From Enemella evansiae (GTDB taxonomy: Bacteria > Pseudomonadota > Alphaproteobacteria > Rhodobacterales > Rhodobacteraceae), in NCBI GenBank assembly GCA_017255395.1, contig JAFKDC010000001.1:434001-498000 (forward strand): DNA of 64,000 nt, in the 5' to 3' direction. Shown here one piece after another: positions 6,739 through 12,518 of the stretch (position 1 is its first letter; the number at the start of each line of letters is the position of its first letter). The notes beneath the pieces are model-generated. The model was not told where the DNA came from. It worked only from the letters and a program-made list of their open reading frames with translations, and made no database searches. The position numbers and the translations under genes are program-made.

Positions 6739-8673
6739 ATGACGCAAACTTTTTCGCATACACACACGCCCTCTGACTTGGCTTCGGACTCGGCCTCGGT
6801 GGAGGCTTCTTCTTCGGAGATCGGGGGCACAGGGGCGCAGCCCCACCACGACGCCGGGACGGCGGCGGCTGAAGCGCTTGCGCTCGTCCGCCAGGGCGAT
6901 AGCCCTAGCGGCTCTCCTGCTTTGTCTGCCCTCGACGACGCGGCGCGGCGGGCGGCACCGGATCAAGGCTTAGAAGGGGCCGAAGGCCCCCATGGGGTCC
7001 GTTCTGTAATAACGGACCCCCTTTTGAGGCACCATCCCGCCGCAGGCGCTGCCGAAAAAGGGGCGGATGCCCAAGAAAGCCTTGCGGAGCAAGGGCTTGA
7101 TGGGCATCCGCGTCCGAATACAAAAGAAGAAAACCAGACTGACGAAGCCCTCCAAACCGAAGATGGAACCCCCTCTGACGGCGGCGATGCCGCAAAAGGG
7201 GGTGCATTTGGCGGCAAGAAAAACCGCCCCTCGCGGGCGAAGGTTACGACCGAAGCCATGGCGGAATTCATGGAGGGGTGGAGCTACGACTATCTGAGTA
7301 TCACCACGGTGAACGGGATCAACGGCAGCGCGGAGAAGCCCGGCATGACCGAGGCCCCCACCGATCAGGAGGGGTACAACGCGCTGGCGCGTGGTCCGGT
7401 GCTCCGTCCTGAGCGGAAGGCGGCGGAGGTCCATGAGGGCAAGGCCCTCGATTCGCTGCTGCGGTTCGTCGTCGCCTCCGGCCTCTACAAGCGGGCCGAG
7501 GGCGAGGGGCGGCAGGGCTACAAGGTCGGGTTTGAGTTCGGGTCGCACCCGACGAAGGGTAAGCCCTTCGTCAGCGTCCGGGCGGGGCATAGCCGGAATA
7601 TGCCGGGTATGGAGATCAGCGGCGGCAATGGCGCTTGTGCGCTGCTTGCGCCGAAGGTGCGCGAGCAGATCGGCCCGCATTTCGTTTCCCGCGCGGATGT
7701 GAGCATGGATATCAACGCGCCCGGCCTGTTCGAGCGCCTGCACGGATACATGATCGTCCAGAGCCGGGGCGGGCCGAAGGACCCCCTGCCGCCGGAGGTC
7801 CGGGGCGACGACGAAGGCGGCAAGACCCTGTATTGGCTGTATAACCTTGGCGTAAAGGCGAATGGCAAGACCCGCTACCGCAAGCGCGGGGTGTGGCTTC
7901 GCGTCTACGAAAAAGACAAAGAGCGGCTTGCTCGGGGCATGATCGCGCCGCAGGATGTGAACCCCCATTTGGTCCGGGTCGAATTTGTTTTTTTGCATGA
8001 CGAGCAAGAGGGTAAGCTCAAGCTGTCGCTCATGACGCCGCAAAAGATGATCTCTGCGCATCGCCGCTCGCGCGAGCTGGTCCAGTGGCTGGCCCGCGAA
8101 TGTGCGGGCCTGACCAAGGAGGAAGCCGTGTTGGCGCTGACGAAGGTGGCCACTCCCGCCTGCGACAAGACAGCGGAGGAGCGCGCGATTACCGGCATTG
8201 CGCAGTACAAGACGCCCATTGTCGACGGCTCAATTGAGCGGATCGTAAATCGCGATTTCGGCGGCGACTGGTCGGAGGCAAAGATTGCCGCCGCGGACGT
8301 TTACGAGGAAGCTGGGAGGCTGCTGCTGAGCGAGCTTGCGATGCACGGGACGATTGAGAACCGAATTCGCTGGCATGGAATTGATCAGGTTCGCACCGAA
8401 GCCGAGAAGGCGGAGCGGCTGCGTGACGCGATGAACGGGTTCCTCAGTCGCCAGAAGGCAGCGGCGGAGGCCGCAGCCCAGAAGATGGCGGACGCGTATG
8501 CGGTCGCCACTGACGGCGACCAGCGGCGGCTCAACGATCTGCGTTCGGAAATCGTCTGGGAGAACGCGGTGCTGCTGTGTCAGCGCGGAGAGAAGCCGCC
8601 GACGCTGGCGGCCCTCGACCGCTCTCAGGAGCGGGCGCTGAGGGAGTTCTTGCAACCTGATCAGGCGGCATGA
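6739..8673 (+). CDS. rep: Rolling-circle-type replication initiator (Rep_trans-like)
   Basis: The C-terminal 470 residues look like a replication initiation factor of the Rep_trans/phage RCR class. I see the order RADVSMDIN (metal-binding strand), YWLYNLGVKANGKTRYRKRG, LRVYEKDKERLA and VNPHLVRVEFVF, followed by a helical tail. Characterised relatives nick a double-strand origin and start rolling-circle replication. The frame is open from TTG 6661; ATG 6739 gives 644 residues. Residues 1 to about 170 are low-complexity and acidic, and the DNA below them is packed with hairpins, so translation might instead begin at ATG 7258 (MAEFMEGWSYDYL). The gene suggests that the excised element can replicate. 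The family assignment is by pattern only. Confidence 0.6.
   Translation: MTQTFSHTHTPSDLASDSASVEASSSEIGGTGAQPHHDAGTAAAEALALVRQGDSPSGSPALSALDDAARRAAPDQGLEGAEGPHGVRSVITDPLLRHHPAAGAAEKGADAQESLAEQGLDGHPRPNTKEENQTDEALQTEDGTPSDGGDAAKGGAFGGKKNRPSRAKVTTEAMAEFMEGWSYDYLSITTVNGINGSAEKPGMTEAPTDQEGYNALARGPVLRPERKAAEVHEGKALDSLLRFVVASGLYKRAEGEGRQGYKVGFEFGSHPTKGKPFVSVRAGHSRNMPGMEISGGNGACALLAPKVREQIGPHFVSRADVSMDINAPGLFERLHGYMIVQSRGGPKDPLPPEVRGDDEGGKTLYWLYNLGVKANGKTRYRKRGVWLRVYEKDKERLARGMIAPQDVNPHLVRVEFVFLHDEQEGKLKLSLMTPQKMISAHRRSRELVQWLARECAGLTKEEAVLALTKVATPACDKTAEERAITGIAQYKTPIVDGSIERIVNRDFGGDWSEAKIAAADVYEEAGRLLLSELAMHGTIENRIRWHGIDQVRTEAEKAERLRDAMNGFLSRQKAAAEAAAQKMADAYAVATDGDQRRLNDLRSEIVWENAVLLCQRGEKPPTLAALDRSQERALREFLQPDQAA
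6976..7228. repeat. Cluster of inverted repeats inside the rep 5' region
   Basis: There are five inverted repeats within about 250 bases. They are GGGGCC/GGCCCC at 6976-6990, a perfect 10-bp stem GGGGTCCGTT/AACGGACCCC at 6994-7020 followed by CTTTT, CGGATGCCCA/TGGGCATCCG at 7064-7110, ACCCCCT/AGGGGGT enclosing GCGGC/GCCGC at 7168-7203, and GGCGG/CCGCC at 7210-7228. The second looks like a Rho-independent terminator on the plus strand. The cluster could be plasmid-style copy control, an origin or a small RNA locus. The function is unknown. Confidence 0.6.
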
Positions 8674-8717
8674 TCACATCTTGCCGATAGTTTCGCTTGA
8701 AGCCCCGTTGAACGGCC

Positions 8718-8744
8718 CTCACACTGCTTGGCAAGCAGTGTGAG
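8718..8744. repeat. Perfect 13-bp palindrome downstream of rep
   Basis: CTCACACTGCTTG and CAAGCAGTGTGAG form a perfect 13-bp inverted repeat around a single central G at 8731. It sits 45 bases behind the rep stop and 12 bases before the next start codon. It could be a Rep nicking/binding hairpin, an operator for the 8756 gene or a terminator without a T-run. The sequence does not decide between these. Confidence 0.6.
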
Positions 8745-8755
8745 AGTCCCCGGTC

Positions 8756-9148
8756 ATGGATGAAAAGTACAGTCATAGACTCGAATTGAGTAAACGGAAC
8801 GCAACCGACGCGCAGCTTTCATCGCTGCGGGCGTTCTATGGGGCGAACGCCCCGGGTGGGGTGATCAAGATGGACACCGCGACCAAGATGCTCAGCGTTC
8901 GTGACTACGTGCGCGGAGTGGCATTGTTCTTCGAGCGGCGCGGCGGGGTTGTGACCCATATGCACATGCTTGAGACCTGCCTCAACGTCCTGGACGATCC
9001 CAAGTTGACCGACTTCATTTTCGAGTGGAACCAGCGTCGGCTAGCACAGGGCACGATGGGCGATTTGCCTACGCGATTGCGTGACACGCCCGAAAAGGTC
9101 CTCGTCGGGGAGTACCTCCTTATGAATATCGAAGTGTGGGGCTATTAG
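8756..9148 (+). CDS. Hypothetical protein
   Basis: A 130-residue soluble protein of unknown family. It starts MDEKYSHRLELSKRNATD and has a predicted helical middle (SVRDYVRGVALFFERRGGV) and a C-terminal MNIEVWGY. No signal peptide, membrane segment or known catalytic motif is visible, and there is no obvious helix-turn-helix. It begins right after the 13-bp palindrome and ends 62 bases before the promoter of the repeat RNA gene. Given that neighbour, an anti-defence or regulatory role is conceivable but unsupported. Confidence 0.55.
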   Translation: MDEKYSHRLELSKRNATDAQLSSLRAFYGANAPGGVIKMDTATKMLSVRDYVRGVALFFERRGGVVTHMHMLETCLNVLDDPKLTDFIFEWNQRRLAQGTMGDLPTRLRDTPEKVLVGEYLLMNIEVWGY

Positions 9149-9181
9149 GGCGTAAGCATGTTGGACAATGAGTGCGGCATC

Positions 9182-9198
9182 CGTTGAATTATTCAACG
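9182..9198. promoter_or_regulatory. Operator-like palindrome upstream of the repeat RNA promoter
   Basis: CGTTGAAT and ATTCAACG form a perfect 8-bp inverted repeat around one central T. It ends 11 bases upstream of the candidate -35 box at 9210. The size and symmetry fit a dimeric HTH regulator. The AlpA-like protein or a host factor are candidates. The role is inferred from position only. Confidence 0.45.
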
Positions 9199-9209
9199 AC
9201 AATTACGGG

Positions 9210-9238
9210 TTGCGCGGTATATGGGTTCCGGGTAATAT
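9210..9238 (+). promoter_or_regulatory. Candidate sigma-70 promoter of the repeat RNA
   Basis: TTGCGC (9210-9215) and TAATAT (9233-9238) are separated by exactly 17 bases. Each box matches four of six consensus positions. Transcription would start near 9244-9246, which is where the first repeat begins. Confidence 0.45.
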
Positions 9239-9244
9239 CATCTT

Positions 9245-9272
9245 GTTAGCCGCCGGATAGGCGGCTGGCCGA
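9245..9272 (+). repeat. I-F-like repeat unit 1
   Basis: A GTTAG lead is followed by a perfect 7-bp stem AGCCGCC/GGCGGCT around the loop GGATA (9248-9266). The tail (GGCCGA) departs from the I-F consensus. About 18 of 28 positions match the gammaproteobacterial I-F repeat as I remember it. Confidence 0.5.
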
Positions 9273-9343
9273 TAGATAGCAACGCGTTTGCCGCCTTTAT
9301 TGCGCGGCTGAAAGAAACGAAATCTTTGTGACGCTATCGGCAC

Positions 9344-9371
9344 GTAGGCCGCTGGATAAGCGGCTTAGAGG
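9344..9371 (+). repeat. I-F-like repeat unit 2
   Basis: A GTAGG lead, stem GCCGCT/AGCGGC around GGATA (9348-9364) and tail CTTAGAGG. The tail is close to the CTTAGAAA handle of I-F repeats. The stem keeps pairing through paired changes relative to unit 1 (C to T and G to A), which suggests selection for the hairpin. Confidence 0.5.
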
Positions 9372-9420
9372 AAAAAATGGCCGTGGTGGGTTTCGCAACC
9401 TCGATGACCATATTTGTCTT

Positions 9421-9447
9421 GTTCGCCGCCGGATAGACGGTAAAGAG
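9421..9447 (+). repeat. I-F-like repeat unit 3
   Basis: A GTTCG lead, then CCGCC-GGATA-GACGG and the tail TAAAGAG, at 9421-9447. It has the best primary match to the I-F repeat (about 19 of 28) but a mismatch in the stem. It runs directly into the terminator stem at 9448. Confidence 0.45.
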
Positions 9448-9475
9448 CCCCGGACTTCGGTCCGGGGTTTCTTGT
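9448..9475 (+). terminator. Strong Rho-independent terminator of the repeat RNA
   Basis: A perfect 8-bp stem CCCCGGAC/GTCCGGGG with a TTCG tetraloop (9448-9467) is followed by TTTCTTGTTT. The orientation is plus, so it closes the repeat RNA. It also lies immediately behind the stop of the minus-strand gene ending at 9479, where it lacks a good T-run. Confidence 0.85.
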
Positions 9476-9478
9476 TTC

Positions 9479-10021
9479 TCATTCCGGGCTGGGAAGGATG
9501 CCGCTAAGGGCTTCGGAGCCGCTGACCGCCATGGCGTCGGCGTCGGGTGCGCTGACGATTTCCGACAAGCGGCGCACGATCTGCCGCGACGTTGCGGCGA
9601 TGCGTTCCGGTTCGCGGCTTGCAATGCCGTCAAGCTCGCCGCCGGTGATGCCGATCCCGTAGCCGTCTGCCTGCACGATCCATGCCGCCGCCCTGATCAG
9701 GGCCAGCTTGTCGAGTTCGCCCCACGCGGCGCTTGCGGCGCTCGACTGATCGCTCCTGAGCCTGTCCGGGACGTTGATCGCAGGGGAGAGCGGCTTGCGC
9801 TGTGAGTTCAACGCTGCAAGCTCTGCGCTGCGCTCCGGCTCGCGAAACGGCTGCGCGATGATCTCACGCCGCAGATGTTCAAGAGCGGCGGCGTTGTGGC
9901 GGCTGTCCTGCTCGTCCTCCGGTGCTGTCGGTGCGCTGACATGATGACTGACGGGCGCGGCCTCGTCATCATGGTGGACAACACGTCCGAAGGGGTCGGC
10001 GGGGGTGGTCTGGTCGTTCAT
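9479..10021 (-). CDS. Hypothetical protein at the end of the mobilization operon
   Basis: A 180-residue soluble protein starting MNDQTTPADPFGRVVHHDDE at ATG 10021; an upstream GTG or ATG frame extension to 10051 is unlikely. It has an acidic, disordered first half and a helical second half (WGELDKLALIRAAAWIVQAD). I do not recognise a family. It follows the relaxase gene by 13 bases on the same strand, so it is the last gene of the mob operon. Distal genes of such operons are often accessory mobilization or entry functions, but no motif supports one here. Confidence 0.6.
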   Translation of the reverse strand: MNDQTTPADPFGRVVHHDDEAAPVSHHVSAPTAPEDEQDSRHNAAALEHLRREIIAQPFREPERSAELAALNSQRKPLSPAINVPDRLRSDQSSAASAAWGELDKLALIRAAAWIVQADGYGIGITGGELDGIASREPERIAATSRQIVRRLSEIVSAPDADAMAVSGSEALSGILPSPE

Positions 10022-10034
10022 GACGTTTCCTTTC

Positions 10035-11006
10035 TCACATGCTCGGCCCAAGGCCGGGGCGCTTCTTCTTCCGTGACTTGGCCCGCCCGGCGGCGGTCTT
10101 GCTCATGGCTCCAACAAGCTCGGTGCCGATCTCGGCACCGATGCGGGCCACGTCCTTCATCCGCTGTCCAGCCTTCGGCTTCTTGCGGCGCTTGCTGTGA
10201 GGTTTCGCCAGGGCGAGTGGCGCCTTGCCCGTCGCCCTAGCCGAAACCGGGCTGGCGGTGCCCGGCTGCTCGGGACCAAGGCGCGCGCGGAGGCGGGCAA
10301 GCGTCGTGTTGCGGTCGATCTTGCCCGCCGCGATCCGCTGACCGTCTGGCCCGATCAGGATAGCCCCGGCGGGGCGCTTGCCCCTCTGGACGATTTCAAG
10401 TTGCCAGCCGTCACGCTTGAGGCCGCGCCGCAAGTCCCCCCAATTTTGGGAGTTCAAGAGCGTTTGCTTGACGCTCTCGGGCGCACGGTGCTGCCGTGGG
10501 TCAATGCTACCGCGTGGCCCCTCCATGCGCTCGCCAGAGAGCGGAGAGGGGGCATGTCGGCCCGGCGTGACTGTCAGACCACGCCGGGCCTCGATGTCGC
10601 GCAGCGCGGCTTCGGTGCGGGGGTAGCTGTTGCTGTCGCTGACGGCCTTGCCGTCAGGCCCGACCCTGTTCGCCACAATGTGCATGTGGTGGTGGTCGCG
10701 GTCGCGATGGCGGATCACCACCGCCTGATTGCGCTCAAGCCCGAGACGGCGCAGCACCTCTGCGGCATCGTCGGCCATCTGCGCGTTACTCGGCTCACTG
10801 TCCGCCGGGTCATATGACACAGTGATGTGCATCACCGGGCTTTGTGTTCGCCGCGAGACGCTGGCTGCAACCTGCATCTCGGATGCCGCCGCGTCCGGGG
10901 TGTCGGACGCGAGGTTGCGCATGTCCAGCACCTCGCCCCGCCCGCCATCCGTGAGGTAGTGGGCGAGGCCGCCGAAATCCTTGCCCTTAATGATCTTCGC
11001 GATCAT
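10035..11006 (-). CDS. mobA: Relaxase/mobilization nuclease (MobA/VirD2 family)
   Basis: A 323-residue relaxase from ATG 11006 (MIAKIIKGKDFGGLAHYLTD). The N-terminal domain has the histidine cluster HRDRDHHHMHIVANRV near residue 115 (motif III, metal binding), after a VMHITVSYDP strand. The C-terminal third is basic and ends in RAKSRKKKRPG. This fits the PF03432 relaxases that nick oriT and pilot the strand in conjugation. The start overlaps the previous gene's stop (ATGA). No type IV secretion genes are present, so the element would depend on a helper. The exact MOB class (P or Q) I leave open. Confidence 0.85.
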   Translation of the reverse strand: MIAKIIKGKDFGGLAHYLTDGGRGEVLDMRNLASDTPDAAASEMQVAASVSRRTQSPVMHITVSYDPADSEPSNAQMADDAAEVLRRLGLERNQAVVIRHRDRDHHHMHIVANRVGPDGKAVSDSNSYPRTEAALRDIEARRGLTVTPGRHAPSPLSGERMEGPRGSIDPRQHRAPESVKQTLLNSQNWGDLRRGLKRDGWQLEIVQRGKRPAGAILIGPDGQRIAAGKIDRNTTLARLRARLGPEQPGTASPVSARATGKAPLALAKPHSKRRKKPKAGQRMKDVARIGAEIGTELVGAMSKTAAGRAKSRKKKRPGLGPSM

Positions 11007-11314
11007 GGCACCAGCTCGGCGCTTGCGCTGGCGGGCAAGGTCACCTGCGGGACGATCTCGCCGCCGAGTTCGATCACGGCCATCATGAAATCTACCCGGT
11101 CCTTCATCGTGGCGAAGGTCACGCACACCTCCTCTTCCTGCCCGCTCATCTGGCTAGCGGCGGGCCGGGTCTCCCGGGCGTGGTCCCGGAGATTGCGGAC
11201 GGCGGCGCGGCTGAAATGCGCGACCATGACGTCATCCGTATCATGATAGTGAGAGCTAGCGATTTGCGCGATGTGATGCGGATCGGCGGTGACCCAGTAT
11301 TCAATGGTGTGCAT
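11003..11314 (-). CDS. Small hypothetical protein of the mob operon
   Basis: A 103-residue protein starting MHTIEYWVTADPHHIAQIAS at ATG 11314. It is overlapped at its end by the relaxase start (ATGA) and preceded, two bases away, by a 53-residue membrane protein gene. It has an alpha/beta look with a VCVTFATMKDRVDFMMAVIE segment. There is no recognised family. Tight coupling on both sides points to a role in mobilization or its control. Confidence 0.6.
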   Translation of the reverse strand: MHTIEYWVTADPHHIAQIASSHYHDTDDVMVAHFSRAAVRNLRDHARETRPAASQMSGQEEEVCVTFATMKDRVDFMMAVIELGGEIVPQVTLPASASAELVP

Positions 11315-11316
11315 AG

Positions 11317-11478
11317 TCAATCCTTCTGATGGGTATGGCGGGCGGCACGGCGGGCGCGGTAGCTCTGGCCCGCCCATGCGGCGACGTGAACCATGGCGGC
11401 AATGATGCTCATCATCAGCATGACAGCAGCACCGGCGCCAACGGCGGATGCGGTGCGGACTCGGCAACGGTCATTCAT
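11317..11478 (-). CDS. 53-residue single-pass membrane protein of the mob operon
   Basis: This short gene reads MNDRCRVRTASAV, then a hydrophobic stretch of about 20 residues (GAGAAVMLMMSIIAAMVHVA), then a basic tail ending RRAARHTHQKD. Its start codon overlaps the mobC stop (ATGA). GGAAGGAGC lies eight bases upstream. Its stop is two bases before the next gene's start. The phasing with both neighbours makes it a real gene rather than chance. It may anchor the mobilization complex to the membrane; that role is an inference. Confidence 0.65.
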   Translation of the reverse strand: MNDRCRVRTASAVGAGAAVMLMMSIIAAMVHVAAWAGQSYRARRAARHTHQKD

Positions 11479-11795
11479 GCGGAAGCTCCTTCCCTGATTG
11501 TTGCGACTGCCTCCGACACCTGCGCAACGGCATGGGAAAGCTGCCGCTCATGGGCGGCGTCGAGGCGTCCCGACTTGTTCGCCGCCTTGGCGATCTGGTT
11601 GAGATTGTTGCCCACGCGATTGAGGGCGGCCACGGCCTCCGCCTCGACGTCAAATCGCTTGGCGGGCATCGGATGGCCCAGTGCCGCGAAGCGGCAGAAT
11701 GTGGCGACACACAGGCCAGCGGCTTTTGCGCGGCGCACGATCTCGGACCTTTCGGCGTCGTGCAATTGCAGCTCAAGACGTTTCATCCTTTTCAT
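11475..11795 (-). CDS. mobC: MobC-like relaxosome accessory protein
   Basis: A 106-residue protein from ATG 11795 (MKRMKRLELQLHDAERSEIV); a longer frame to 11828 is unlikely. An N-terminal ribbon-helix-helix-like segment is followed by the MobC hallmark GNNLNQIAKAAN near residue 65, and then a helical tail. MobC proteins bind oriT and help the relaxase open the DNA. It is the first gene of a five-gene minus-strand operon whose later genes overlap. The palindromes at 11831-11873, just upstream, could be its binding sites or oriT. Confidence 0.8.
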   Translation of the reverse strand: MKRMKRLELQLHDAERSEIVRRAKAAGLCVATFCRFAALGHPMPAKRFDVEAEAVAALNRVGNNLNQIAKAANKSGRLDAAHERQLSHAVAQVSEAVATIREGASA

Positions 11796-11830
11796 ATTCT
11801 TTTTCCTGAAGCACGTAGTTGCGACCAATA

Positions 11831-11932
11831 TCCGGGAAAACCCGGAAAGCAGTTTTCCACGTATTTAATACGTCGAAAACATTGCTTGCTTGTTTTTAGA
11901 TGATATATCCTCTGGGTGAAAAATCAACCCGG
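11831..11932. other. Candidate oriT / divergent control region between mobC and the HExxH gene
   Basis: This 165-base AT-richer intergenic region holds two perfect inverted repeats: TCCGGG/CCCGGA with an AAAA loop at 11831-11846, and ACGTATT/AATACGT around one T at 11859-11873. A TATCCT at 11906-11911 resembles part of the IncP-type nick region, followed by a GGGT/ACCC pair. Origins of transfer usually sit next to mobC/relaxase genes. The same repeats could be operators for the two divergent genes. Confidence 0.4.
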
Positions 11933-11960
11933 AAGATACTGAAAACAAAGGAAAAAGAAT

Positions 11961-12518
11961 ATGGAAAACCCGAGCGAACTGCAAAAGATCATGGACCATT
12001 TGAGGGCTTTTGTCTGGGCCGGTCGGCCCGTCTCAATTCGCTATTTGGATCGGAATAGTTATTTCCGTGACCCGGCCAAATTTGGCGGGGGTGAGGAAAT
12101 TGTAGACGGCAATTGCACTGTGCGGATCGGCGTTTCTACTGTCCGTATTTTCCTCCCGATTGAGGTGGATCGGCTGGACACGCTGCGGCATGAGTGCGGA
12201 CATGTCCGCTACCATTTCGTCCCCCGGCCTTCGGCTGCGCTGTCAGAAGCTCGGCGGCTGTTCCGCGTCATCGAACCCGAGGACGCGGCGCTTTATGATG
12301 CCCGTGGCGAGGGCTTCGACATGAGCGGCGAGGCGGTGGTGCGCCTTGCTGATCGCGCCCGCGCCGGCCATCCGATGCCCTCCATGTCAACGCCGCTCGC
12401 GGAACTGGTCCAAGCGGTCGTCGCTCCGGCTCGGGCATCCGCCATGGGATTTGTCTTCCTTCTGGGCGTGCTGGCCGCGCTGGCGGCATGGGCCTCGACG
12501 GTACTGTCGCTGACTTGA
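11961..12518 (+). CDS. Membrane-anchored putative zinc metallopeptidase (HExxH)
   Basis: A 185-residue protein with RHECGHVRYHF at about residue 75, a classic HExxH zinc-site helix preceded by a hydrophobic run (LPIEVDRLDTL). The C-terminus (about residues 158-180, GFVFLLGVLAALAAWAS) is one membrane helix, so the catalytic domain probably faces the cytoplasm and is tail-anchored. Size and motif recall the ImmA/IrrE group (M78), which cleave phage or ICE repressors, but I see no third ligand with certainty. It is divergent from mobC across the palindromic region. It could control transfer or be part of a small defence or anti-repressor switch. Confidence 0.6.
   Translation: MENPSELQKIMDHLRAFVWAGRPVSIRYLDRNSYFRDPAKFGGGEEIVDGNCTVRIGVSTVRIFLPIEVDRLDTLRHECGHVRYHFVPRPSAALSEARRLFRVIEPEDAALYDARGEGFDMSGEAVVRLADRARAGHPMPSMSTPLAELVQAVVAPARASAMGFVFLLGVLAALAAWASTVLSLT

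Larger units (their letters stand above)
9245..9475 (+). ncRNA. Candidate small RNA made of type I-F CRISPR-like repeats, no cas genes
   Basis: This is a gene-free stretch with a promoter before it and a strong terminator after it, and it carries three 28-base repeat-like units at 9245, 9344 and 9421. Each has the order GTT - stem - GGATA loop - stem - AG-rich tail; the first is GCCGCC-GGATA-GGCGGC. From memory, the gammaproteobacterial I-F repeat has the same 28-base layout with a GTATA-type loop and a CTTAGAAA or CTAAGAAA tail. I count 17 to 19 identical positions of 28 for each copy. A weaker fourth unit (GTTTGCCGCC, tail TGAAAGAAA) starts at 9286. Gaps of 71 and 49 bases are not the usual 32. 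No cas gene lies in the window. It could be a relic array, a repeat-mimicking RNA anti-CRISPR or an unrelated hairpin RNA. Confidence 0.5.

Noticed and set aside
9245-9447. A canonical CRISPR array
   Set aside because: The units are diverged and the gaps (71 and 49 bases, or shorter if a weak fourth unit is counted) are not the regular 32 of type I-F. No cas gene is in the window. I list the repeats singly and the block as a candidate ncRNA.
9245-9475. A CsrA/RsmA-sequestering RNA, because GGA lies in each hairpin loop
   Set aside because: The lead and tail sequences outside the loop also agree with the I-F repeat layout, and CsrA-type RNAs carry more, shorter hairpins. It remains an alternative.
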